Source of the DNA: Hyphomonadaceae bacterium
Lineage (GTDB): Bacteria > Pseudomonadota > Alphaproteobacteria > Caulobacterales > Hyphomonadaceae
Length of the DNA: 56,969 bases
Assembly (NCBI GenBank): GCA_030697555.1
Contig: JAUYPV010000055.1
Span: forward strand, 1-56,969
Direction: 5' to 3'
In this document: positions 8,853-17,003 of the stretch, piece after piece
Layout of the letters: every line of letters starts with the position of its first letter
Numbering within the stretch: the first letter of the stretch is position 1
Program-made: the position numbers and the translations under genes
Notes under the pieces: generated by a model
What the model saw: the letters and a program-made list of their open reading frames with translations, nothing else
Told to the model about the DNA's origin: nothing
Databases searched by the model: none

Positions 8853-10120
8853 TGGCGGCTTGGTCCAACTGGTCGGGAAGCGTTTCGGCGGCGCCGGCGG
8901 AAATCGCCAGGCCGCGCACCGAGACGGAGCTTTCGGCGCTGGTCGCCAGGGCGCGCAAGGTTCGCGTCGTCGGCGCCGGCCACTCCTTCATGCCGCTGTG
9001 CGAGACGGATGGAACGCTTTTGTCGCTGGCCGACATGGAGGGCGAGGTCGAGCTGAGCGCCGACGGCAAGCGCGCCTCGGCGCCGGCGGGCATGAGCCTC
9101 GCGAAGCTGACGGATATTCTCTGGAAGAAAGGCGTGTCGCTGGGCAATCAGGGCGACGTGAACCCGCAGGCCCTTGCAGGCGCAATCGCGACGGGCACGC
9201 ATGGTACGGGCGCCAAGCTCGGTTCGCTGTCGACCTTTGCGCGCGGCTTTCAGCTGATGACGCATGATGGGTCTGTCGTTTCGTGCAGTCCGTCGGAGCG
9301 GCCGGAGCTGTTCGAGGCGCAGCGGCTATCGCTCGGCCTGATGGGCGTGGCGACGCGGATCGAATTCGATGTGCTGCCGGCCTACCACCTTGAAGAGCGG
9401 CTGGAAGTCTATCCGCTGGACGAGATTGCTGAGCGCTGGAACGACCTTGCGGCCGAGAACCGGCATGCCGAGTTCTTCGTGTTCCCCTATGCAGACCTCG
9501 CCATGCTGAAAATCCTCCACCCCAGGCCGTCGGAAGGCGAGATGCGGGAGCAGGCAGACATGGACGACACGGCGTTCCGCCGCGTCTGCGACATCTGCAC
9601 TGCGGCGCCGTTCATGACATCCATCCTGCAGAAGCGGCTGCTGCCGAACGAGCTGAAGCGGCGACGCGTGGGGCCGGCGTATCGCATCTTCCCGTCCGAG
9701 CGCACGGTGAAGTTCGAGGAGATGGAATACGAATTGCCGCGTGCGAATGGCTGGCCCGCCTTGCGGGAAGTGATCGCGTGGATCAGGAAGAGGAGGCTGC
9801 CAGTCGCGTTCCCGTTCGAGTTCCGCATCGTGGCGGCCGACGACATCTGGCTGAGCCCGTTCAACGGCCGCGAGGGGGCGTCGATCTCGATGCACCAGTA
9901 TCATCGCATGAAATGGCGGGATATCTTCGCGGAGGCCGAGAAGATCTTCCGCGCCCACGATGGCAGGCCGCACTGGGCCAAGCGCCACACGCTGACCAAT
10001 GCGGACCTGCACCAGCTCTATCCGAAGGCGGCGAAATTCTGCGCTGTGCGCGACGAGATTGATCCGGTTGCGAAGTTTGCCAACACGCATCTCTCGGAGT
10101 TGTTTGGCGTTCATGCGTAG
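8852..10120 (+). CDS. FAD-linked oxidoreductase, D-arabinono-1,4-lactone/alditol oxidase family
   Basis: 422 residues. The N-terminal FAD-binding type-4 domain has VVGAGHSFMPL with His44, the position that often carries covalent flavin in this family. A TGTHGTG segment (about residues 112-118) contacts FAD, and the C-terminal ALO domain has the characteristic HWAK motif (PHWAKRHTL). Members oxidise sugar lactones or alditols with oxygen. The start is fixed by the TGATG overlap with the TetR stop; the upstream frame extension is unrelated. The substrate is unknown. Position between a regulator and a PLP enzyme suggests it acts on the compound imported by the TonB/MFS pair. Confidence 0.82.
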   Translation: MAAWSNWSGSVSAAPAEIARPRTETELSALVARARKVRVVGAGHSFMPLCETDGTLLSLADMEGEVELSADGKRASAPAGMSLAKLTDILWKKGVSLGNQGDVNPQALAGAIATGTHGTGAKLGSLSTFARGFQLMTHDGSVVSCSPSERPELFEAQRLSLGLMGVATRIEFDVLPAYHLEERLEVYPLDEIAERWNDLAAENRHAEFFVFPYADLAMLKILHPRPSEGEMREQADMDDTAFRRVCDICTAAPFMTSILQKRLLPNELKRRRVGPAYRIFPSERTVKFEEMEYELPRANGWPALREVIAWIRKRRLPVAFPFEFRIVAADDIWLSPFNGREGASISMHQYHRMKWRDIFAEAEKIFRAHDGRPHWAKRHTLTNADLHQLYPKAAKFCAVRDEIDPVAKFANTHLSELFGVHA

Positions 10121-10132
10121 ACAGGGTGAGAC

Positions 10133-11269
10133 ATGAATGATCGCGAGCTGCATGCGCATCTGATCGGCCAGCAGGGCGGGCGCCGGTCGCTCAATACGCC
10201 GGTGCTGGTGATCGATGTCGATGCGCTGGACAGGAATATCCGGACAATGGCGGAGTTCGCGGCGAAGCACGGGCTGGCGCTGCGGCCGCATGCCAAGACG
10301 CACAAGAGTGTCGAGATTGCGCTGAAGCAGATTGCTGCGGGCGCTGTGGGCTCGTGCTGCGCCAAGCTGGGCGAGGCGGAAGAGCTGGCTGCGGGGGGCG
10401 TGGGAAGCATCCTGATCACGTCGCCGGTTGTGTCCGTTCCGGCGATCGCGCGGCTGATGACGCTGAATGCCAGGATCAAGGATTTGCGCGTCGCCGTCGA
10501 TAATCCAGACAATGTCGAGGCGCTAGGCGCGGCTGCGGCGAAGGTGGGCAAGACGCTGCAGGTGCTGGTCGATATCGATCCGGGGATCAGGCGCACGGGT
10601 GTGTCGTCGCCTGAGGCGGCGGTGGTTGTGGCGCAGAAGATCGCTGGGGCGGCTTCGCTGCGGTGTCTCGGCGTGCAGTGCTATTGCGGCCGCGAGCAGC
10701 ATATCGAGGCGTATGACAAGCGGCGCGAGGCGATGGTGGATCGGACCGACTATCTGAAGTCGGTGATCGATGCGCTGGCAAAGGCGGGGTTTGCTCTGGG
10801 AGTGATCTCGGGCGGCGGGACGGGGACGCACAGGATTGATGCGGATCTGGGCGTCTTCACAGAGCTTCAGGTCGGGTCGTATGTCTTCATGGACCGGCAG
10901 TACAATGACTGTGACCTCACAGGCGGCGGGGCTTCGCCGTACGAGACCTCGCTGCTGATCGATGCGCGTGTGGTGAGCGCAAATACGGTGGGCATGGCGA
11001 CGGTGGATGCCGGGTTCAAGGCGATGGCCACGGATGGTGGGCCGCCGACGGTGCTTGTCGGCGCGCCTGTTGGGACGCCCTACCATTTCATGGGCGATGA
11101 GCATGGGCTTATCGTGTCGGAAGGCAAGAAGTTTGCGATCGGGGATGCGGTGACGCTCGCTTCGCCGCACTGCGATCCGACAGTGAACCTATACGACTAC
11201 TTCCATGTCGTGCGGGGCGACACGCTGGTGGATATCTGGAACGTGCAGGGGCGCGGAAAGTCGCGCTAG
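10133..11269 (+). CDS. D-threonine aldolase / D-serine dehydratase-like PLP enzyme (DSD1 family)
   Basis: A 378-residue alanine-racemase-fold enzyme. RPHAKTHK at residues 51-58 contains the PLP lysine (Lys55), and the C-terminal metal site reads H346-C347-D348. In this family a His-X-Asp metal pair is typical of D-threonine aldolases, while His-X-Cys is typical of D-serine and D-threo-3-hydroxyaspartate dehydratases, so the sequence favours retro-aldol cleavage of a beta-hydroxy-D-amino acid to glycine plus an aldehyde. That rule comes from family knowledge, not from a test here. It starts 12 bases after the oxidase and is the last gene of the plus-strand run. Its 3' end overlaps the convergent kinase gene by 4 bases. 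Confidence 0.8.
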   Translation: MNDRELHAHLIGQQGGRRSLNTPVLVIDVDALDRNIRTMAEFAAKHGLALRPHAKTHKSVEIALKQIAAGAVGSCCAKLGEAEELAAGGVGSILITSPVVSVPAIARLMTLNARIKDLRVAVDNPDNVEALGAAAAKVGKTLQVLVDIDPGIRRTGVSSPEAAVVVAQKIAGAASLRCLGVQCYCGREQHIEAYDKRREAMVDRTDYLKSVIDALAKAGFALGVISGGGTGTHRIDADLGVFTELQVGSYVFMDRQYNDCDLTGGGASPYETSLLIDARVVSANTVGMATVDAGFKAMATDGGPPTVLVGAPVGTPYHFMGDEHGLIVSEGKKFAIGDAVTLASPHCDPTVNLYDYFHVVRGDTLVDIWNVQGRGKSR

Positions 11270-12138
11270 ACCGCGCCGATTTTCTGCTTTGCCAGCAGTA
11301 TGCCGCCGGCCATGGCGTCGGCTTGCGGGTTTACCAGGCGGGCGGCGGTGTTGGGGGGCATGTAGGCTTTGAGCGTTTCGGCGAGGCCGCCGACGAGGGC
11401 GACTTTGGGGACGCCCTTGTTGAAGAGGGCATAGGCAAGCTCGGCGATGTGGTTGGCGGCTTCTTGCAGGAGATCGTGGGCGGCGATGTCGCCGGAGGCT
11501 GCGTGTTGCGTCACCAGCGTCGCCAGGGTTGCGTAGTCCGTCGCGCTCGCGGTTTCGACCCAGCGGATCACCTCGGCGGGGTTGTCGTCGAACTTGGCGA
11601 GTATCGCTTTCGACAGGCCGCCGGGAGCGGTGCGTCCGTCGAGGGTACGCAGGGCGTGGCGCAGGGCGTTGAGGCCGAGGTCGGCGCCGCTGCCTTCATC
11701 CGACACGGGGAAGCCGTAGCCGCCGACGCGGACGGTGTGGCCCTGATAGGTGATCCCGATGCTGCCCGTACCGGCGACGACGATGCCGCCTTCACCGCCG
11801 CCGAAGGCGCCGAGCCAGGCGACATAGCCGTCCCCTTCGAACCAGGCGCCGGCGAAAGGATGTAGCCATGACTCGAGGGCTTCGCGCGCGCCGAGTTTGC
11901 CGGTGCCCGCAAGGCCGATGCCTGCGTAGGTGGATTTGAGCGCGTCTTCGGGCAAGCCGGCTTCGGTGAGGGCCTGGCGCGTGGCGGACATCACGGCGTC
12001 ACGCGCGACATCGAAGCCGAAACGCATGCTGGCCGGGCCGGCGACGCCTTGCCCCAGCACTTGCCCATCGGCTGTTTCGAGCCGGGCGCGGCAGCGTGTG
12101 CCGCCGCCATCGACGCCGAGAAACAGGTCAGCAGCCAT
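11266..12138 (-). CDS. N-acetylglucosamine kinase-like protein (BadF/BadG ATPase family)
   Basis: 290 residues of the ASKHA sugar-kinase fold: phosphate-1 loop GVDGGGTRCRA at about residues 8-18, a second phosphate loop GTGSIG near residue 127, and an adenosine-loop GGLAETL near the C terminus. Eukaryotic-type GlcNAc kinases and bacterial glucosamine/MurNAc kinases belong here. Neighbouring murQ and nagA suggest phosphorylation of free GlcNAc or a related amino sugar in the cytoplasm. It is divergent from murQ, separated by 65 bases, and its 3' end overlaps the convergent PLP-enzyme gene by 4 bases. Confidence 0.8.
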   Translation of the reverse strand: MAADLFLGVDGGGTRCRARLETADGQVLGQGVAGPASMRFGFDVARDAVMSATRQALTEAGLPEDALKSTYAGIGLAGTGKLGAREALESWLHPFAGAWFEGDGYVAWLGAFGGGEGGIVVAGTGSIGITYQGHTVRVGGYGFPVSDEGSGADLGLNALRHALRTLDGRTAPGGLSKAILAKFDDNPAEVIRWVETASATDYATLATLVTQHAASGDIAAHDLLQEAANHIAELAYALFNKGVPKVALVGGLAETLKAYMPPNTAARLVNPQADAMAGGILLAKQKIGAV

Positions 12139-12203
12139 AAGCCTTGTCTAACGCGATTTGCCTGCCATTCAATCGATCAAGCTTATGTGCAAGAGTCGGA
12201 CCC

Positions 12204-13091
12204 ATGACCACAGAAGACGTCAGTCCGCGCTTTCTCGACCTCGACCTGTGGGAGACGATCGACGGGCTGAAGGCGCTTCACGAAGGGCAGATGGAGGCGG
12301 TGGCGGCGGTGAAACCGGCGTTGCCGGCGATTGCGGCCGCTGTGGACGCGGCCGTGCCGCGACTCAGGCGGGGCGGGCGGCTGGTCTATGTCGGCGCGGG
12401 CACGTCGGGGCGGATCGCCGTGCAGGATGGGGCGGAATTGCTGCCGACGTTCAACTGGCCATCGGAGCAGGTGGTGTTCGCCATTGCGGGCGGCGAGCGC
12501 GCCCTGCTGCGCGCGGTGGAGAACGCAGAGGATTCCGGCGCAGATGGCGCTGCGGCGATGGAGCTCAACAAGGTTGGCGCCGACGACGTTGTGCTGGGCG
12601 TGGCGGCGAGCGGCAATACGCCGTTCACGGTCGCGGCGTTGAAGGCGGCGCGCGAGAGCGGGGCGCTAACGGTAGGCATCGCGAACAATGCCGGATCGCA
12701 GGTGCTGGCGGCGAGCGAGCATCCGATCCTGATTGAGACTGGCGCCGAAGCTGTAGCCGGGTCGACGCGGATGAAGGCGGGGACGGCGCAGAAGGTTGTG
12801 CTGAACCTGTTCTCGACAATGGCGATGGTGCGGATGGGGCGTGTCTATCGCGGGCTGATGGTGGACATGCGGCCGACCAACGAGAAGCTGCGGCGGCGGG
12901 CCGTGCAAATGGTCGCGACGCTGACTGGATGCGCGGAGGAGGTTGCGGCGGGTGTCGTGGCGAAGTCCGGTGGGGATGTGAAGCTGGCGGTGCTGTTCGC
13001 GCGCGGGCTGGAGAGCGATGCGGCGAAGGTGCTGCTGGCGAAGCACGACGGAAATTTGCGCCATGCGCTGGCGGAGATCGCGGCGCGCTAA
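12204..13091 (+). CDS. murQ: N-acetylmuramic acid 6-phosphate etherase
   Basis: A 295-residue SIS-domain protein with the MurQ signatures YVGAGTSGRIAVQDGAEL (about residues 63-80) and GSTRMKAGTAQK. It removes the lactyl ether from MurNAc-6-P to give GlcNAc-6-P, linking cell-wall turnover to NagA. The ATG at 12204 gives the normal family N terminus (TEDVSPRFLDLDLWET); the open frame upstream to 12144 adds unrelated sequence. Its stop overlaps the convergent nagA stop by 4 bases. No MurNAc-specific PTS is present, so MurNAc-6-P probably comes from a kinase or anhydro-MurNAc route. Confidence 0.93.
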   Translation: MTTEDVSPRFLDLDLWETIDGLKALHEGQMEAVAAVKPALPAIAAAVDAAVPRLRRGGRLVYVGAGTSGRIAVQDGAELLPTFNWPSEQVVFAIAGGERALLRAVENAEDSGADGAAAMELNKVGADDVVLGVAASGNTPFTVAALKAARESGALTVGIANNAGSQVLAASEHPILIETGAEAVAGSTRMKAGTAQKVVLNLFSTMAMVRMGRVYRGLMVDMRPTNEKLRRRAVQMVATLTGCAEEVAAGVVAKSGGDVKLAVLFARGLESDAAKVLLAKHDGNLRHALAEIAAR

Positions 13092-14209
13092 CTGATGCGC
13101 TTGCCGGCGATCCAGATTTCTTTCAGGTCGAGGGTTGGTCCCAGAAGGACGAAGTCCGCGCGGGCGCCGGGGGCGATGCGGCCGCGATCCTTGTCGACGC
13201 CGAGGAATTCGGCGGGCGTGAGGGTGGCCATGCGCAGGGCTTCCTGCTGGGTGGCGCCGAGCAGCGAGACGGCGTTGCGGACGGCAGTAGAGAGTTCGAG
13301 GTGGGCGCCGGCGAGCGTGCCATTGGCGGTGCGCAGGGCGCCGTCGCGGACAGTGATCTTTTCGCCGAACAGGGACATCGACGGGTCCTTCGAGCCGATG
13401 GTCGACATGGCGTCGGAGACGAGGATGAGTTTGTTCGCAGTCTTGGCGGCGAAGGCGACGCGGGCGGATGTCGGGTGGACGTGGATGCCGTCGAGGATGA
13501 GGCCGGTCCACACACTACGATTGGCGAGCGCAGCGCCCACGGGGCCGGGATTGCGTCCTTCCAGCGGCGGCATGGCGTTGAAGAGGTGGGTGAAGCCGGT
13601 GGCGCCGGCGGCGAGGGCTGCTTCGACGTTTTCGGACGAGGCGGCGGTGTGGCCGAGGCTGATTTTGACGCCAGCGGCGGCGAGGGTCTTCAGGCTGGCG
13701 GCGTCGATCTGTTCAGGCGCGACGGTGATGAGAAGAGGAAAGGATCGTTTGCGCGTGAGGAGCTGAATGTCCTCGGCGTCGAGTTGGCGCAGGAATTTCG
13801 AGGGATGCACGCCGCGGCGCGGGTCGGAGAGCCAGGGACCTTCGAGATGGAGGCCGAGAAGGCCCTCGACGCCAGATTTCAAGGCATGTTCGACGGCCTC
13901 GATGGCCCTGGCGGCCTTGCTGCGGTCGTCCGAGATGAGTGTCGCCATGAAGCCGGTGACGCCGAAGGGGCGATGGGCGGCGGCGATAGTTTGCAGCGTC
14001 TGGAGCGTGGGCGCGTCGTTGAAGAGGACACCGCCGCCGCCATTGACCTGGATGTCGATGTAGCCGGGGGCGAGCAGGCCTTCGAGTTTGGTCGCGCCGG
14101 GCGCAGGCGTGCTCGCGACGGTCAAGATGCGACCGCCGTCGATGTGGACGGTGGCGCCCTCGATGATCTCGTCGCCGGTGCACAGGAGTTTGGGGGAAAG
14201 CGCCTGCAT
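13088..14209 (-). CDS. nagA: N-acetylglucosamine-6-phosphate deacetylase
   Basis: A 373-residue amidohydrolase. Visible active-site segments are HLEGPWLS (metal-binding Glu), SLGHTAA, THLFNAMPPLEGR and the catalytic SDAMST. It converts GlcNAc-6-P to glucosamine-6-P plus acetate. It starts 1 base after the end of the SIS-domain gene on the same strand, so the two are co-transcribed and carry out successive steps. Confidence 0.93.
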   Translation of the reverse strand: MQALSPKLLCTGDEIIEGATVHIDGGRILTVASTPAPGATKLEGLLAPGYIDIQVNGGGGVLFNDAPTLQTLQTIAAAHRPFGVTGFMATLISDDRSKAARAIEAVEHALKSGVEGLLGLHLEGPWLSDPRRGVHPSKFLRQLDAEDIQLLTRKRSFPLLITVAPEQIDAASLKTLAAAGVKISLGHTAASSENVEAALAAGATGFTHLFNAMPPLEGRNPGPVGAALANRSVWTGLILDGIHVHPTSARVAFAAKTANKLILVSDAMSTIGSKDPSMSLFGEKITVRDGALRTANGTLAGAHLELSTAVRNAVSLLGATQQEALRMATLTPAEFLGVDKDRGRIAPGARADFVLLGPTLDLKEIWIAGKRIS

Positions 14210-14210
14210 G

Positions 14211-15215
14211 TCAGCGTGTCTCTGTGACCTTGGTGAGCATGGGCGAGCTGTCGGGCGAGCGGCCCCGACGGATCGCGGAGGCGTTGGCGAGCAGATAGAA
14301 GCGCAGCAGCATTGCGAGAAGTTCCAGGACGGGTTCGGCGTCGGGCTTTACGGCTGTTCTCGATGTGGAATCCGGAGAGATGAATAGCACCGGGCAGCCG
14401 CGCTGTTCGAGATCGGTGGCGATCTGGCGGAGGCCGTCGAAGGCGGCGTCGCGCTGGGCGAAGACGATGATGCGGAGATCCGGGCCGGCGAGGGCAAGCG
14501 GGCCGTGGCGGATTTCGGCGGCGCTGACGGCTTCGGCGTGGAGGCCGTTTGTCTCCTTGAGCTTCAGCGCGGCTTCGGCTGCGACCGCGAGGCCGGGGCC
14601 ACGGCCGACGACGTAGACCGGACCTTCGGCGTCGAGGAAAGCCTTTGCGGCGGACCAGTCCTGATCGAGGGCATCAGACAGGATCTGCGGCGAGCGTTCG
14701 AAAGCGGCGATCATGGCGGGGTCGTTGCGCCAGTGGGCGATGAGGCCGAGAACGAGCGTCATCGCGGCGAGGCAAGACTTTGTGGCGGCCACGCTTTTCT
14801 CGGGGCCAGCCTGAAGCGAGACACAGACGTCGACGGCGCCAGCGAGCGGCGATGCAGCTTCGTTGATCAGGCCGACGCGCAGGACGTCGGGCCCGACAGC
14901 GGCGCGGCAGAATTCGACGAGGTCGGGGCTCTTGCCGGACTGGGAGATCGCCAGCAGCAGCGCTTTCTCGAGAACGAGCTTGCGGCCGTAGATGGAGAGG
15001 ACGGAGGGGGCGACGGAAACGGTCGGCAGGCCGAGGCGTGCTTCGAGCAGGTATTTCGCGAGCAAGGCAGCGGCGTCGGAGCTGCCGCGTCCTGCTGCAA
15101 GTGCGTAGCGAGGGGAGAGCTGGCGAAGCCTCGCGCCGAGCTGGCGCAGTGGCTCGCTTGCGTCGGCGACCAGCCGGGCCGCGACTGCGGGCGTTTCCCG
15201 GGCTTCGGTCTCCAT
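14211..15215 (-). CDS. SIS-domain glucosamine-6-phosphate deaminase (NagB-II type)
   Basis: 334 residues with two SIS domains and no glutaminase domain. Motifs include AAGRGSSDAAALLAKYLLE, AISQSGKSPDLVEF, GPEKSVAATKS and KETNGLHAEAVSAAEIRHGP, resembling the isomerase half of GlmS. Next to nagA such proteins act as NagB-II, deaminating glucosamine-6-P to fructose-6-P, and no classical NagB is present here. The open frame runs far upstream to 16025, but the domain begins at the ATG at 15215 and the extension overlaps the divergent acyl-CoA ligase. The ribosome-binding site is weak. Confidence 0.85.
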   Translation of the reverse strand: METEARETPAVAARLVADASEPLRQLGARLRQLSPRYALAAGRGSSDAAALLAKYLLEARLGLPTVSVAPSVLSIYGRKLVLEKALLLAISQSGKSPDLVEFCRAAVGPDVLRVGLINEAASPLAGAVDVCVSLQAGPEKSVAATKSCLAAMTLVLGLIAHWRNDPAMIAAFERSPQILSDALDQDWSAAKAFLDAEGPVYVVGRGPGLAVAAEAALKLKETNGLHAEAVSAAEIRHGPLALAGPDLRIIVFAQRDAAFDGLRQIATDLEQRGCPVLFISPDSTSRTAVKPDAEPVLELLAMLLRFYLLANASAIRRGRSPDSSPMLTKVTETR

Positions 15216-15395
15216 CAGGGTCTGGCGCGCGTCACGTGTCAGAGGGGGCTCCCGCCAGAATCTCGCGCCGGGAGGGTAGCGGGAAGATGTGCGCTGCGCC
15301 ACCAAGCGTGAACGCCTGCATATTGGGGCCGGCGACGCGCGGGTGTAGAGAAGTGGAGCAGACAAGAGACATATAAAAAGCTGCGAGGAGACGGC

Positions 15396-16934
15396 ATGGG
15401 CGAAATCGTGAGCGGGAGCCGCAGGCTCTCGACTGCGGAGCTTGGGCTTCGGGCCGCGCGGGTGGCGACGGGCCTTCGCAGTATTGGCGTCGAGCAAGGC
15501 GATATCATCGCGCTCTATCTTCGCAACGGTCTGCCGTTCTTCGAGGCGAGTGCGGCGGCGGGGTTGCTGGGCGCGTATCCGACGCCGGTGAATTGGCACT
15601 ATACGCTGGACGAGGCGCGCTACCTGTTCGAGAATTCCGGCGCGAAGGTGATCGTCATTCATGCGGACCTGCTGGCGCCGATACGCTCGGCGATCCCGGC
15701 GAATGTTCCGGTTCTGGTAGTGGAGACGCCGCCGGAAATCCGGGAGGCGTACGGGATCACGGCGGAGGCAGGCGCGGCGCCCAAGGGCATGCCGGAATGG
15801 GAGAGCTGGCGCGACAGCTTCGAGCCGCACACCGAACCGCCGAAGCCGGCGCCGGGGACGATCATCTATACTTCGGGCACGACCGGGCACCCCAAGGGCG
15901 TTCGGCGCGCGCCGCCCACGCCGGAGCAGACCGAGTTCGGGACGAAGAACCTGGCGCTGATCTTCGGCTACACGACGCGGCCGTTCGACAAGATCGTCAG
16001 CGTCATGACGGGCCCGATGTATCATTCGGCGCCGAATGCCTATGGGCTGCTAGGCGCGCGGCTGGGCATCAATCTGCATCTCGAAGCGCGGTTCGAGGCG
16101 GAAGACCTGCTGCACATGATCGAGAAGCTGAAGGTGACGCACCTGCATATGGTGCCGATCATGTTCAACCGGTTGCTGAAGCTGCCGGACGAGGTGAAGC
16201 GGAAGTACGATCTTTCCTCGCTAGAGTTCGTCGTGCATGCGGCGGCGCCGTGCCCGGCGCCCATCAAGCGAGCGATGATCGAATGGTGGGGGCCGGTGAT
16301 CTATGAGTACTACGGTGCGACGGAGACAGGTGGCGTGGTCTTCTGCAGTTCGGAGCAGTGGCTGGCGCATCCGGGGACGGTCGGGACGCCGCTGCCTGGC
16401 GCGGACGTGCGGGTGATCGATGCGCAGGGGCGTTCGGTTACGACGGGGGAGATTGGCGAGGTCGTCGCGAAGTTTCCGCAGGTGAATGATTTCACCTACC
16501 ATGGCGATCATGCGAAGCGCGTTGCCACCGAGAAGGCGGGGCTGATCGCGCCGGGGGACATCGGCTATTTCGACAAGGACGGCTTTCTCTATCTCTGCGA
16601 TCGCGCGAAGGACATGATCATTTCCGGCGGCGTGAACATCTATCCGGCGGAGATCGAGGCGGTGCTGCACAAGATGCCGGGAGTTGCCGATTGCGCCGTG
16701 TTTGGAATTCCAGACGATGAGTATGGCGAGGCGGTTTACGCCGTCGTGCAGCAGCAGCCGGGGCTGGCGATGTCCGAGGCTGACGTTAAGTCATACCTGC
16801 GGAGCTACGTCTCTGGCTTCAAGGTTCCGAAGACGGTTGAGTTCCATGCGGAGCTGCCGCGCGAGGATTCAGGCAAGATATTCAAGCGAAAACTGCGCGA
16901 GCCGTTCTGGGCGAACCGTACGAGCCGCATTTAG
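15396..16934 (+). CDS. AMP-forming acyl-CoA synthetase
   Basis: A 512-residue ANL-superfamily ligase with the P-loop IIYTSGTTGHPKG (about residues 154-166), YEYYGATETGG, the acceptor Asp in PGDIGYFDKDGFLYLCDRAK, and the C-terminal lysine region DSGKIFKRKLR. It activates a carboxylic acid to its CoA thioester via an adenylate. GAGGAG lies 6 bases before the ATG. It is followed by two acyl-CoA dehydrogenases on the same strand, which suggests that the thioester is then desaturated. The substrate is unknown; the ligase subfamily is common in sterol and branched-chain acid catabolism. Confidence 0.88.
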   Translation: MGEIVSGSRRLSTAELGLRAARVATGLRSIGVEQGDIIALYLRNGLPFFEASAAAGLLGAYPTPVNWHYTLDEARYLFENSGAKVIVIHADLLAPIRSAIPANVPVLVVETPPEIREAYGITAEAGAAPKGMPEWESWRDSFEPHTEPPKPAPGTIIYTSGTTGHPKGVRRAPPTPEQTEFGTKNLALIFGYTTRPFDKIVSVMTGPMYHSAPNAYGLLGARLGINLHLEARFEAEDLLHMIEKLKVTHLHMVPIMFNRLLKLPDEVKRKYDLSSLEFVVHAAAPCPAPIKRAMIEWWGPVIYEYYGATETGGVVFCSSEQWLAHPGTVGTPLPGADVRVIDAQGRSVTTGEIGEVVAKFPQVNDFTYHGDHAKRVATEKAGLIAPGDIGYFDKDGFLYLCDRAKDMIISGGVNIYPAEIEAVLHKMPGVADCAVFGIPDDEYGEAVYAVVQQQPGLAMSEADVKSYLRSYVSGFKVPKTVEFHAELPREDSGKIFKRKLREPFWANRTSRI

Positions 16935-17003
16935 CTATCTGCCCTTCCCAGACCTGACGCTCCCGCTAAGGTGAGGCAAAAGCCTGCCTCGGGAGACGCC
17001 CTC

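Noticed and set aside
14211-16025. A very long minus-strand frame (604 codons) starting at 16025
   Set aside because: Its first 270 codons overlap the divergent acyl-CoA ligase and show no family similarity; the SIS protein begins at 15215.
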